Source of the DNA: a virus
Virus record (IMG/VR): IMGVR_UViG_3300032006_000013
Location: 1-49,775 of that record
DNA: 49,775 nt
Reading direction: 5' to 3' (one strand)
Of the stretch, positions 13,687-21,429 are shown piece by piece. The notes beneath the pieces were generated by a model. That model searched no databases and was not told where the DNA came from. It saw nothing but the letters and a program-made list of their open reading frames with translations. Position numbers and translations under genes: made by a program. The stretch's first letter is position 1. Every line of letters begins with the position of its first letter.

Positions 13687-13802
13687 AGCTCTCTCCCATC
13701 CCTCGGAAACACCACATTTCGTAAAGGATATTTTTTTCTTTAACCCCCCAGCACAGAAAGTGCAAGGGGGTTTTTTTAAATCTTGAGTTATCATATTTTT
13801 GC
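13687..13802. other. intergenic region between convergent operons
   Basis: Holds a GGAAACACCACATTTCGTAAAGG stretch in two overlapping parts: the extended leader motif (13705-13716) and an ACATTTCGTAA-GG element also found at 5463, but no gene follows. The terminator at 13744-13777 comes next. Confidence 0.55.
13744..13777 (+). terminator. intrinsic terminator of the plus-strand region
   Basis: Outer stem CCCCC/GGGGG, inner stem GCAC/GTGC, then seven T at 13771-13777. Ends plus-strand transcription before the convergent HNH gene. Confidence 0.85.
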
Positions 13803-14297
13803 TCAAGACAACTTCGTTGTCGGGAGTTGCGTGTCACTTAAATGCCTTGTGACAGCCTGACACCACTCAAAAATTTCGTCGAGCGTCATATCAGATTTAA
13901 TTGAGTTTGCGCGTGCGGTGACGAGCCAGACGTTGTCAGCCGTATATCCGCGCTCGTTGTCGATACGGTCACAAGAAGCGGCGTATCGCTTTTCAATTAG
14001 ATCATCGCTGGAGCCAAGGGTCATATCGAACCCCGTGAGCGCACACTTTCCATTTTGATCTTCATACATGCGAAACACATCAGCTTCTGTAATATCGCAG
14101 TCGAACTTTCGTTTGCGTGCTGATTTATTCATATCGTGAACCATGTGTCGAACACGGGTCTTCGGGAGCTTGTTGTAGGCACGATACCGCTTGCGGAAAC
14201 ACACGTTGCATTCGTTGCAGCGCCATCTTTTACTTGTCCAGCGGAAATTCTCGACGGCCTTTTCTTGGTTGCAGGTTTTGCAGATTTTAGTCGGCAC
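13803..14297 (-). CDS. HNH endonuclease (zinc-finger type)
   Basis: About 164 aa; start is GTG at 14297 or TTG at 14300, both overlapping the previous gene. N-terminal zinc knuckle pairs CKTC and CNEC...C, then the C-terminal HNH/endonuclease-VII-like core: CALTGFDM, CDRIDNERGYTADNVWLV, with Asp/Asn residues typical of the ββα-metal fold. May be a free-standing homing nuclease or act in packaging or DNA degradation. It is the last gene of the minus-strand replication-side operon and lies next to a strong terminator. Confidence 0.8.
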   Translation of the reverse strand: MPTKICKTCNQEKAVENFRWTSKRWRCNECNVCFRKRYRAYNKLPKTRVRHMVHDMNKSARKRKFDCDITEADVFRMYEDQNGKCALTGFDMTLGSSDDLIEKRYAASCDRIDNERGYTADNVWLVTARANSIKSDMTLDEIFEWCQAVTRHLSDTQLPTTKLS

Positions 14298-14589
14298 CAA
14301 ATTTCATCCACACTGCCGCCGCTATAAACGAGAGGACGGCAAGTGTGGTGGCCTTCAGCATCGTCTGAAACACCGTGCGTTTACAGGACCGCCAGTCGTT
14401 GATGAGGGTTCGCAGGTCGTGAATGTCTTGACCAGCATCCTCATCAGACAATCCGATTTGACGAAGGGCTTCCTTCGCGCCCTTCTCAGCCGCACGGTTC
14501 AAGAGAACTTGAAGTCTTAGCTCATCTGGTTCGTTTTCCATTCCGACATACTGTCGGGCAATGCCTCGCACGTCGTCCCAGAACAGCAT
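14287..14589 (-). CDS. tail-anchored membrane protein (100 aa)
   Basis: Helical acidic body, then a single C-terminal hydrophobic span (TTLAVLSFIAAAVWMKF, about 80-97). Resembles small phage proteins with a terminal membrane helix found in gene-transfer-agent-like and temperate phage genomes. It could be holin-like, but the recognisable lysis set lies at 22 kb. Overlaps the HNH gene start. Confidence 0.65.
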   Translation of the reverse strand: MLFWDDVRGIARQYVGMENEPDELRLQVLLNRAAEKGAKEALRQIGLSDEDAGQDIHDLRTLINDWRSCKRTVFQTMLKATTLAVLSFIAAAVWMKFGAD

Positions 14590-14652
14590 TCATCGATGTT
14601 CTTTCGGCATATCACACATGCCAAATGACCATGCAAATAATGCGTCGGAGCG

Positions 14653-15108
14653 TTAGGCGTCTGACAAAAAGGACATCTGATTATCGTCGTCAGGGATTTG
14701 ATCCAGCTCTAAGGTTTGAATGTAGCCGTGCCAACGATAAACTATTTCCAGCATGTCGGTAAAGTCATGCAGTCGCATTGATACAACTGCGTCGGGAAGT
14801 TTTTCCTGGGACTTTCTATTGATCACCACGACAGCGTCGGGACATTGCTTTCTTTCTTTTGATCGCTCCGCTTGTTCCAAAGCGGTTCGGGGGTTGTGCT
14901 TCTCGGTGCGCTTCAGTTCTGGGTAGACCAACGGAAGTCCGTTTAGGTCGGCTCCACCTATTCCGTTGCCGCCCCCTGACAGAGGGGCGCGGCTAACTCT
15001 TTCATTACCATCAAACAATTTATCGTTGAACCACTGCGCGACTTCGCGCTCGAACGCATCCCCCTTTCTCTTAAGGGATTTGCCAGATAGGCGTTTAGTA
15101 CCAGTCAT
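14653..15108 (-). CDS. PD-(D/E)XK nuclease, Holliday-junction-resolvase-like
   Basis: 151 aa. N-terminal KGDAFEREVAQWF helix supplies a conserved Glu. Then RVSRAPLSGGG...GGADLNGLPLVYPELKRTEKHN gives the D...ExK active site (ADL, ELK), followed by a helix with ALEQAERS. Architecture matches small phage resolvase-like PD-(D/E)XK enzymes, acting on branched DNA or recombination intermediates. Start overlaps the stop of the upstream regulator gene by 14 nt. Groups with primase-helicase genes on the minus strand. Confidence 0.75.
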   Translation of the reverse strand: MTGTKRLSGKSLKRKGDAFEREVAQWFNDKLFDGNERVSRAPLSGGGNGIGGADLNGLPLVYPELKRTEKHNPRTALEQAERSKERKQCPDAVVVINRKSQEKLPDAVVSMRLHDFTDMLEIVYRWHGYIQTLELDQIPDDDNQMSFLSDA

Positions 15109-15406
15109 ACGGGGTGTCGTCTGCTTGTGCTTCTTTACATGGTGTGCAGATATATTGGTTGCGAGGTCGTTTCTTTTTTGATCCGCACATCATACAAGCT
15201 CGGTTCCAAAACCCGTTGTTTTTTGCCGTCGACGCTTGATACTTCGCCGCGCTGTATACCGCTATGTTCTCCCGATTTAAGATGCGCTTGAGTGTATCGA
15301 CGCAACAGCCGACGTGCGATGCCATCTGTTTTAATGTTAGGTTTTGTGCTTTAAACTCTCGTCGCAACCAATCAACGTCTGCCTTAACCACAGGATGTGC
15401 TGGCAT
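15095..15406 (-). CDS. HTH and zinc-finger DNA-binding protein
   Basis: 103 aa from ATG at 15406 (GGAG upstream); earlier in-frame ATGs are without ribosome-binding sites and run into the operator. Residues about 20-45 (LTLKQMASHVGCCVDTLKRIL) form an HTH of the type that recognises operators or target sites. C-terminus has CMMC...CTPC zinc knuckle. It may bind the TTTAGCAAC sites immediately upstream of its own gene and act as an autoregulator, or deliver the downstream nuclease to DNA (inference). Confidence 0.7.
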   Translation of the reverse strand: MPAHPVVKADVDWLRREFKAQNLTLKQMASHVGCCVDTLKRILNRENIAVYSAAKYQASTAKNNGFWNRACMMCGSKKKRPRNQYICTPCKEAQADDTPYDWY

Positions 15407-15432
15407 ATACATCTCCACATACAAGATATAGT

Positions 15433-15478
15433 GTGACATATATATCACGTTTAGCAACGTTTAGCAACATTACTAAAC
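15433..15478. promoter_or_regulatory. operator cluster: GTGA palindrome and tandem GTTTAGCAAC
   Basis: GTGACATATATATCAC (15433-15448, near-palindrome) is followed by GTTTAGCAAC at 15449-15458 and 15459-15468 and an inverted ACTAAAC at 15472-15478. Lies in the promoter region of the minus-strand gene at 15406. Ten-bp phasing implies cooperative binding. Confidence 0.65.
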
Positions 15479-15514
15479 TTTTTCCTTGACAGACCCTTTT
15501 TTTCTGGCATCTTA

Positions 15515-15615
15515 TTAATTAAATTAAATTGAATTGCTTTGGGTTAAGTCGCTTTGGTGCTTCGCACCGCGCTTAAAAGCAACTAAGTTAAACTTAATTA
15601 ATTTAATTTAATTAA
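15515..15615. repeat. 101-bp nested inverted repeat (cruciform)
   Basis: Outer perfect 16-bp arms TTAATTAAATTAAATT (15515-15530) and its complement (15600-15615), middle TTAAG-CGC/GCG-CTTAA, central GGTGC-TTC-GCACC (15556-15568). No T tract, so not a simple terminator. Confidence 0.8.
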
Positions 15616-15667
15616 AGCTGAAGAAGATTTGACATTTACTTCTTTACGACACTCCTTTGTTGATATT

Positions 15668-15700
15668 AAACCCCCTTGTTCCACGCAGGGGGGTTTTTTT
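15668..15700. terminator. bidirectional intrinsic terminator
   Basis: AAACCCCC (15668-15675) and GGGGGTTT (15689-15696), seven T on the plus strand (15694-15700), three T on the minus strand. It directly follows the primase-helicase stop and is likely the terminator of that minus-strand operon. Confidence 0.7.
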
Positions 15701-15701
15701 A

Positions 15702-17669
15702 TCAGCTAACCTTCAGCCAATTTTTGATTGTTCGCACTCCGACGTTATGGAAGTCAGCCAGGTACTCCAGGCTGTGGCCATTCTCCAACTGCCACTTGAT
15801 GCGATGACGAATTGGGCGCGTCGAGATAGTTACCGGCTGACCGTCTGCGTCTTCAGCAAAGCCAATGTAAGTAGTCTTGTGTGCGTCAGTCATGCGTCGG
15901 ACCTTGCCATACGACACCCTTATTGCAGTCTTGATCCGTAGGACACCTTTACTACCTTCAGCTAATGCTTTCATCTCCTGTATTCTTTGGTAGCCATTTG
16001 CGTCTACCACACCGCGCACCTCTTCTGCCCTCTGCATACCGTCTTGGCTGTCAGGGAATATCTGTGTTACCCGCATCTGTGTTTCTAACACTGTCAACTG
16101 GTTTGTCGATCCAGCCTCTGCTCCTTGGTTCATGCCGCTGCCCTGTACTTGTGGTTTGTTCGCGTGATGCACACCCACTACAGAGTAACCTTCGTTACGC
16201 AGATACAGCATTACATTGTTGACACGCGACCAGTCTTGCTGACGATTTTCATCAAAGCCACTGAAAGCCGTTCTGATTGTGTCTATGACAATGACGTCTG
16301 CTCGATGAGTTTTCGCATTTTCGATGAGTTCCTGTAGACCTTCGTCCGAGCGCAGATCAATCATCGTTGAGTTCTTGTGCGAAGGCGTATAGACGCCGAA
16401 GCCCTCGTCATCTTCTGGTTCGTTGAACGCTGTATAAAAGTTATTAAGTCTGTCGGCGATTTCAACAAGACCGTTTTCGAAATCGAGGTAAAGCACTCTG
16501 CCTTTTCTCATGCACTCATATGATGCGAAATCGTTGCCAGTAGCGAGGCCATACAATAAGTGGCCAAGGAACAGTGATTTGCCGTGGCCAGAGAAGCCAT
16601 AGCACTGCATGATGCTAGGGTGAGATATAGCAGGGTACATTAGATACGGTTCGTCGCCAGCGTCTTCGATAATCTTTGAGGCTTGATCTCGTGTGATCAG
16701 AGGCTGGGATTGTCGCGGAACGGGAGCAACTTCTTTTCTGTCAGCTACATGCAGAAAGTTTCCATCCTTGTCATATGCCCACGGCTTGTTTGTTCTGTCC
16801 ATTTCTATGACAGACTGAACTACCGTCTCTATCTCATCATCGGGCAGGGCTTCTAGCATATACTTTTCACAGAAAGAAACAGCTTCGCCATACAGTTCCG
16901 ACGGGGTTGTGCCATTGTTGAGTAGCTGGCCAACGTATCTCGTCAGTGTATGGTTGCGCGATCCTTCTCGCACCACCCCACCGTCAGCTATTATGTCATC
17001 CTCGACAGACGACGGCACATATACATCTTCGCCAACATCTGTCAGGTCGGGGAGTTGTCCGACGATCAAGTCTTGCAGTACGTCTTCATTCAAATTTTTT
17101 ACGTCGGTGAGAAACGTCCTATTATTCCACTTGTACTTGGCTTCATCCAGTTCATCGTAAGGAACGTTCCATGTGTAGTTGCCATCCTTGTGACGTGATG
17201 GCGGCAACACGGCAATGCCCTTGTCGCCGCGAAAATCTAGGCCAAGAACTTTAGGCCAGGTAACGTCATTCGCTTTCGTGTGACCGCCAACTTTATTTTT
17301 ATATTCAGCATCGCCATGATGCGACCAATAAAAATGCTGACCCTTACGAGTGTTCACGCTCACATTGGATGTAAGACCAAGTCGTCTGGCTTCGTTCACA
17401 GCTTCTTCACTGTCGCAGTCAACAACAACTACACCGCTCAAAGCGCCAGTGACTAGACAGATGTCGAAGTCTTTTAGCACATGGCCGTTTTCGCTTACTG
17501 CTCCGTTGTCGCACCAGTCATTGATCTCTTCTTCGGTAGGCTGTCGGGTTTGGTATTGCTTCCATTTTACCCAAGGATGTTTCGCACCGTGCTTGATAGG
17601 AACTACTGACCACCCCCATTCAATGACATACTCATAGAGAGCTTGTCTTATCCTCTCCCTGTGTTCCAT
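15702..17669 (-). CDS. bifunctional primase-polymerase/helicase
   Basis: 655 aa. N-terminal primase-polymerase domain (about 1-210, PrimPol/D5-N-associated type) with VVVDCDS metal ligands, GQHFYW and LDFRGDKGIAVLPPS; then a primase C-terminal-like linker. A RepA/DnaB-type ATPase domain has Walker A GFSGHGKS at 358-365 and Walker B ADVIVIDT. The C-terminus has an HTH (LEYLADFHNVGVRTIKNWL). It would prime and unwind phage DNA, and, as no separate DNA polymerase is present in the window, host polymerase may extend. Start ATG at 17669, 38 nt inside the upstream HTH gene. Confidence 0.9.
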   Translation of the reverse strand: MEHRERIRQALYEYVIEWGWSVVPIKHGAKHPWVKWKQYQTRQPTEEEINDWCDNGAVSENGHVLKDFDICLVTGALSGVVVVDCDSEEAVNEARRLGLTSNVSVNTRKGQHFYWSHHGDAEYKNKVGGHTKANDVTWPKVLGLDFRGDKGIAVLPPSRHKDGNYTWNVPYDELDEAKYKWNNRTFLTDVKNLNEDVLQDLIVGQLPDLTDVGEDVYVPSSVEDDIIADGGVVREGSRNHTLTRYVGQLLNNGTTPSELYGEAVSFCEKYMLEALPDDEIETVVQSVIEMDRTNKPWAYDKDGNFLHVADRKEVAPVPRQSQPLITRDQASKIIEDAGDEPYLMYPAISHPSIMQCYGFSGHGKSLFLGHLLYGLATGNDFASYECMRKGRVLYLDFENGLVEIADRLNNFYTAFNEPEDDEGFGVYTPSHKNSTMIDLRSDEGLQELIENAKTHRADVIVIDTIRTAFSGFDENRQQDWSRVNNVMLYLRNEGYSVVGVHHANKPQVQGSGMNQGAEAGSTNQLTVLETQMRVTQIFPDSQDGMQRAEEVRGVVDANGYQRIQEMKALAEGSKGVLRIKTAIRVSYGKVRRMTDAHKTTYIGFAEDADGQPVTISTRPIRHRIKWQLENGHSLEYLADFHNVGVRTIKNWLKVS

Positions 17670-17868
17670 CGATTACTCCAGTGTTGATATAGTCGTTTAT
17701 GTCTATGTCGAATTGTGTGATCAGCTTCTCTATCACCTTTACAGATGGAACACGTTCGCCCCGCAGCCACCTGTAGACACTTGTGAAATGCACATTTATT
17801 TGCTGTGCGACAGCCTCTGGCTTGCCGCAGTCAGCGATCATTTGCTGGTAATTAATTTTTTTCTCCAT
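17632..17868 (-). CDS. Cro/CI-type HTH repressor-like protein
   Basis: About 78 aa from ATG at 17868; a TTG at 17898 would add ten residues. HTH sequence MIADCGKPEAVAQQINVHFTSVYRWLRGERVPSVKVIEKLITQF matches Cro/CI-like folds (helices 1-5, recognition helix about HFTSVYRWLRGE). Short Cro-sized. Divergent from the recombination operon across a 129-bp region with a promoter at 17926, so it probably controls both directions. Could be the phage repressor or a Cro-like antirepressor. Confidence 0.75.
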   Translation of the reverse strand: MEKKINYQQMIADCGKPEAVAQQINVHFTSVYRWLRGERVPSVKVIEKLITQFDIDINDYINTGVIDGTQGEDKTSSL

Positions 17869-17925
17869 CGATTTGTGGTGTCCCAAAAGTTTTTTCAAGA
17901 CATAACATCTTTTTATCCATAAGGC

Positions 17926-17954
17926 TAGACAAAGTTGTGTAAAGATGCTAAACC
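17926..17954 (+). promoter_or_regulatory. promoter for the recombination operon
   Basis: TAGACA 17926-17931 and TAAACC 17949-17954, 17-nt spacer, extended TG. Same TGCTAAAC element as other plus-strand promoters. Lies in the divergent intergenic region beside the Cro-like gene. Confidence 0.5.
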
Positions 17955-17997
17955 AGTTGTTGAACCGTCATGGCGACATTTTAAAAAGGAGAAAACC

Positions 17998-18393
17998 ATG
18001 AGTGTCTGGGACACTGGCATCACGCCAGAAGATCACAAACTCCTCGAAAAAGCCAAGGAACTTCTTGCTGTCGAGGGAAAAATCAAAGAACTAAAAGAAA
18101 AGGCAGGTAATATAAAAGAAGATATTACCGACATCATTCCCCAAGAAATCGGTGACGTGGAACGAATGATAGGCCCAAAAAAAGTTGTGGTAAGTCGTCC
18201 ATCTAGGAACGACTGGAACCACGAAATGCTCTTACAGATTTTTGGAGAGCATGACCCTCTACCCGACTACGTGACTAAGAAGCTTCAAATCAATAAGAGA
18301 GACTTTGAAGCGTTGCCAGAGGACACGCAAAAAACGCTGTTCCCTGCGCTTACACGTAAGCCTGGTCCTATGCAAGTAAGAGTGGAGGAGTAA
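17998..18393 (+). CDS. hypothetical recombination-operon protein (131 aa)
   Basis: ATG 17998 with AAAAAGGAGAAAACC; a longer in-frame extension starts inside the divergent promoter region. A Lys/Glu-rich coiled coil at about 15-45 (AKELLAVEGKIKELKEKAGNIKEDI), then a folded C-terminal part ending in KPGPMQVRVEE. Unrecognised. Ends directly before the Sak4-like gene, whose ribosome-binding site (GTGGAGGAG) is in its last codons. Perhaps a partner of the ATPase or SSB (inference). Confidence 0.65.
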   Translation: MSVWDTGITPEDHKLLEKAKELLAVEGKIKELKEKAGNIKEDITDIIPQEIGDVERMIGPKKVVVSRPSRNDWNHEMLLQIFGEHDPLPDYVTKKLQINKRDFEALPEDTQKTLFPALTRKPGPMQVRVEE

Positions 18394-19251
18394 ATGCAGC
18401 CACCTACCATAAAAAAAACTTCTGGCAGTGAGGTCAAAACTGCGTTGAAGACACTTCTTTATGCTGATGCTGGCTGGGGTAAGACGACGCAAGCCGTCTT
18501 CATGGAGAAGAAGTACGGCAAGACCTTGATACTTTCGGGCGAGGCTGGACTTAATTCGATTTCGAACCACGACATGGATTACGTTACATTTTCAAGCTAC
18601 AAGGATGAACCGAAACCAAACACATCAAGACTCCACGATCTCCAAGACTGGATACTGTCGGACGATTTCCAAAAGATTGATTACAAGTGTATCGTTTTAG
18701 ACAGCCTCACCGAAGCGAGTTCTCTGATCCGAGATGAGGTTCGCAAAGAGCATGGGAACAAACCAAACCCTGTGATGTGGGGCGACATAAAAAATGCAAC
18801 TCTTGGATTAGTTAAACAAATTCGAGACTTGCCTCTCCATGTCTTGGTCACAGCTTTGCGACAGACAAACAATGACGAAAACGGTGCTACTCACTACGGT
18901 CCAGCTTGTGGCGGTGTGAGTACACAGAATGAAGTCATGGGAGTTTTTGACTTTGTATTCGGTGGAACAAAAAAACCTGTAACAGCGACAGACCCTGCGA
19001 CTGGCAACTCTCATTTAATGAGTGTTCATCATGTGATGGCTGGTGAACAGGACGGCTGGAAAGCAAAAGCACGGGAACCACTAACCGTTGGCAAGCGTCG
19101 ACGACGCATCCGACCAGAAACACGCACTGGCAACATTACAGCTTTGTTCGATGACCTAGAAATGTCGGACGAGCAATGGCAACAAAAAGTAGACGCAATC
19201 CAAAAACAAAGAGAACAACACGCGAAACAAACAGAAGGAGCTAAACAATGA
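18394..19251 (+). CDS. Sak4-like RecA-fold recombinase ATPase
   Basis: 285 aa. Walker A ADAGWGKT at 24-31, Walker B YKCIVLDS at about 100, and the AAA_24/Sak4-type order LILSGEAGL, TEAS, then ALRQTNNDENG and GP.CGG. Sak4 proteins are RecA-like single-strand annealing recombinases of phages, usually next to an SSB and an exonuclease, as here. The C-terminus is basic and Gln-rich. ATGA overlap with the SSB-like gene indicates coupled translation. Confidence 0.82.
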   Translation: MQPPTIKKTSGSEVKTALKTLLYADAGWGKTTQAVFMEKKYGKTLILSGEAGLNSISNHDMDYVTFSSYKDEPKPNTSRLHDLQDWILSDDFQKIDYKCIVLDSLTEASSLIRDEVRKEHGNKPNPVMWGDIKNATLGLVKQIRDLPLHVLVTALRQTNNDENGATHYGPACGGVSTQNEVMGVFDFVFGGTKKPVTATDPATGNSHLMSVHHVMAGEQDGWKAKAREPLTVGKRRRRIRPETRTGNITALFDDLEMSDEQWQQKVDAIQKQREQHAKQTEGAKQ

Positions 19252-19856
19252 GTTTCGATTTTACAAAATTAGACTTAAGTGGAGTTGAGGATGTTAGACA
19301 ATCAGGAATAAAAGTCGAGCCAGGTGTCTACAATTCAACGGTCACTGCCGCAGAAATAAGGGATGACGCGCATGGCTGTAAGCGGCTCTACCTTGAGTGG
19401 ACGGTGAATGAAACTGGGGGCAGGGCGAGAGAAAGTTTTGTCTTGTTCCGACCACAAGGGTTGGATGATTATTACGATGACTTTGTAAAAGAAGGAATGC
19501 AGAAACTTAAGTCGATTTGTAAAAATGGTGGCTTATCTAATCCTGACAAGCCAGGTGATGTTGCAAACCTCAAGGGTTTGCAGATGTCTGTGACTTACGA
19601 AATCCCAAAAAAGAAAGACCCTAAACGAGGCAACGAAAAGTTTTACACTTGGCTGAATGACCAGGGAAAAGAGGTAGACAACGCATGTGAACCAAAAAGA
19701 TTCGGGGCATATGGTCCGCTGAAGAATGGGGTTGATAAACAACCAGTGATCATTATTGAACAGGATCATATGGACAATGGTTCTGGCGCACCGATACCGC
19801 CTACCTTGAACGATAATTTAGACGGCTTGGTTCCTGATGAGCCACCGCCATTTTAA
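19248..19856 (+). CDS. ssDNA-binding-like protein (DUF669-like)
   Basis: 202 aa. Begins MSFDFTKLDLSGVEDVRQSGIKVEPGVYNSTVTAAEI, with beta-rich core including RLYLEWTV, ESFVLFRP and LKGLQMSVTYEI, consistent with an OB-fold, and an acidic disordered tail ending VPDEPPPF, like SSB C-terminal tails that recruit partners. Placed between Sak4 and Cas4-like genes; SSB role by context. Overlaps both neighbours. Confidence 0.72.
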   Translation: MSFDFTKLDLSGVEDVRQSGIKVEPGVYNSTVTAAEIRDDAHGCKRLYLEWTVNETGGRARESFVLFRPQGLDDYYDDFVKEGMQKLKSICKNGGLSNPDKPGDVANLKGLQMSVTYEIPKKKDPKRGNEKFYTWLNDQGKEVDNACEPKRFGAYGPLKNGVDKQPVIIIEQDHMDNGSGAPIPPTLNDNLDGLVPDEPPPF

Positions 19857-20686
19857 TGACTGACGTTGTCGCAGAAGCCATCGACGATATTAAAGTAAAA
19901 AGAGGTGGCGTTAGACAATACATAGGAGCATCGGGGATAGGCAATGCTTGCAATGCCTACCTCGCGTTCTGTTTAAGAGGGTATCCTGACAACGACGTAG
20001 CCCCACAATTAAGTAGGATTTTTCGTGAGGGCAACAGGATTGAAGACCAGATAGTTAGTGATCTGCGTAAGGCAGGGTTCACGGTGTACGATGTTGATCC
20101 GCATACAAAGAGACAATGGAAATACACCGACTACGGAACACACGTCATTGGTCATGCTGACGGGCAGATAGAATTAGACGAAAGGTTCGAAGGTTGCAGA
20201 CGAGGCGAAGTCGCATTGCTCGAACTCAAATCCATGAACGATGCAAGTCACAGAAAGTTTCAAAGTAAGGGGGTTCGGATTTCACACCCATCTTACTACG
20301 GTCAAGTCCAGCTAATGATGGGCTTGTCTGAAATCACCAAGAGTTTGTTTGTCTGTTACAACAAAAACAACAGCAAGTATGCGTCGGAACTTGTTCCTTT
20401 CGATAGCACTTTTTACGCCAGTCAACATGCGCGAATACAAATCGCCATGACAAACGAGGCCAGAAAAATAGCGGCCGACGAAACCGATTGGAGATGCAAG
20501 GGAAGGGGCAGTACCTGCTTCAAGTTCGACGTGTGCTGGGGCGATAAAAAACCAAATATATTTTGTTCATCTTGTAAACATGCAGAGGCTAATGAAAGCG
20601 ACATCTGGTACTGCACGTACCATGACCGCACTGCACGCGAAGTGTGTTCTGATTACGAGGTTTACCATCCGAAGTCAAAGACATGA
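19856..20686 (+). CDS. Cas4/PD-(D/E)XK-type exonuclease
   Basis: 276 aa. N-terminal GASGIGNACNAYLAF with a cysteine, then GHADGQIEL giving the catalytic Asp and VALLELKSMND giving ExK, and HPSYYGQVQLMMGL after the core. C-terminal cysteines in CFKFDVC and FCSSC...WYC could bind an iron-sulphur or zinc cluster as in Cas4/AddB nucleases. It would process ends for the Sak4 recombinase. ATG overlaps the SSB-like stop (TAATG). Confidence 0.82.
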   Translation: MTDVVAEAIDDIKVKRGGVRQYIGASGIGNACNAYLAFCLRGYPDNDVAPQLSRIFREGNRIEDQIVSDLRKAGFTVYDVDPHTKRQWKYTDYGTHVIGHADGQIELDERFEGCRRGEVALLELKSMNDASHRKFQSKGVRISHPSYYGQVQLMMGLSEITKSLFVCYNKNNSKYASELVPFDSTFYASQHARIQIAMTNEARKIAADETDWRCKGRGSTCFKFDVCWGDKKPNIFCSSCKHAEANESDIWYCTYHDRTAREVCSDYEVYHPKSKT

Positions 20687-20910
20687 GTGTGCGTCGAGAC
20701 ATAGAAGCATGGGGGCCGTTGGGTAAACCACCTGACGTCGTCATTAGGTGTGGCAGAGGACGTGTATGGAGCAAGTGGATAGCTCTTTCAAAAGAAGCAA
20801 GGACGGTACGCGGAAGCTTATCGGAAAAGAAAAAGAAGTCAGACGAAATCAGTCAAAGAAAACAAGAAATAATTAAGATGGCTGAAGGGGAAATGAAGGG
20901 AAAACAATGA
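20683..20910 (+). CDS. basic coiled protein (75 aa)
   Basis: Unrecognised. Contains WGPLGKPPDVVIRCGRGRVW, then a highly charged Lys/Glu helix to the C-terminus. Overlaps the exonuclease stop (ATGA) and the next start (ATGA). Possibly a nucleic-acid-binding accessory, by charge only. Confidence 0.65.
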   Translation: MSVRRDIEAWGPLGKPPDVVIRCGRGRVWSKWIALSKEARTVRGSLSEKKKKSDEISQRKQEIIKMAEGEMKGKQ

Positions 20911-21290
20911 GTTTGCCAGACAAAAATCCGAAGACAGCGTTTGGCATGAAGAAGACGCGCATGGGCTTGGTGCCGACAGAAGCAATTCGACACACTGCAA
21001 AAGCTATGACGAATGGTGCTGACAAATACGGTGCCTATAACTGGCGAAAAGAAAACATAAGCATGTCTGTATATTACGATGCTTGTTTGAGACACCTGAC
21101 CGCTTGGTGGGATGGAGAGGAAAAAGATAAAGACAGCGGCTGTTCACACTTAGGCCATGCGATGGCCTGTATTGCAATCATTCTCGATGGGAAACACCAC
21201 AAGGTCATTAAAGACGATAGACCACAGGAAGGATTAAAAAATGACAAGGCTCAAGACGGGCGACCACGTTCGCTCGATGGATGGTATTAA
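20907..21290 (+). CDS. DUF5664-like dATP/dGTP diphosphohydrolase-type protein
   Basis: 127 aa. Family signature FGMKKTRMGLVPTEAIRHTAKAM...GADKYGAYNWRKENISMSVYYDACLRHLTAWWDGEE...DSGCSHLGHAMACIAIILD, including the helical Glu/His/Asp metal-site pattern of all-alpha NTP pyrophosphatase-like proteins. Family members are annotated as dATP/dGTP diphosphohydrolase N-terminal domains; activity here is inferred. Would adjust nucleotide pools during replication. ATGA overlap upstream, 50-nt overlap downstream. Confidence 0.8.
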   Translation: MSLPDKNPKTAFGMKKTRMGLVPTEAIRHTAKAMTNGADKYGAYNWRKENISMSVYYDACLRHLTAWWDGEEKDKDSGCSHLGHAMACIAIILDGKHHKVIKDDRPQEGLKNDKAQDGRPRSLDGWY

Positions 21291-21429
21291 GGAAGGGTAC
21301 ATCAGCGCGACGAACGGCACACATGCCGACGTTGTCTGGATAGATGGCACTGTATCCGACGAACCTATTCTTTTCGGCTATCTCGAAAAGATCAAACCAG
21401 GGTTGACGAGCTTTGCTAAAGGCATCTGA
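21241..21429 (+). CDS. SH3/KOW-like small protein (62 aa)
   Basis: MTRLKTGDHVRSMDGIKEGYI...TNGTHADVVWIDGTVSDEPILFGYLEKIK is a small beta-barrel pattern like KOW/SH3 domains. Good RBS (AGGAAGGATTAAAAA). Overlaps the DUF5664 gene by 50 nt. Function unknown. Confidence 0.65.
   Translation: MTRLKTGDHVRSMDGIKEGYISATNGTHADVVWIDGTVSDEPILFGYLEKIKPGLTSFAKGI

Larger units (their letters stand above)
15458..15701. other. noncoding AT-rich region (candidate replication origin)
   Basis: 244 bases without a credible gene, between the HTH gene and the primase-helicase gene. Holds operator repeats at the left, the nested inverted repeats at 15515-15615 and the terminator at 15668-15700. Position next to the primase, AT-rich arms and nested symmetry make it the best origin candidate in the window (inference). 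Confidence 0.6.

Noticed and set aside
15500-15620. CRISPR-like or iteron array
   Set aside because: Repeats are inverted and AT-rich with no regular spacers; only two direct operator repeats occur nearby.
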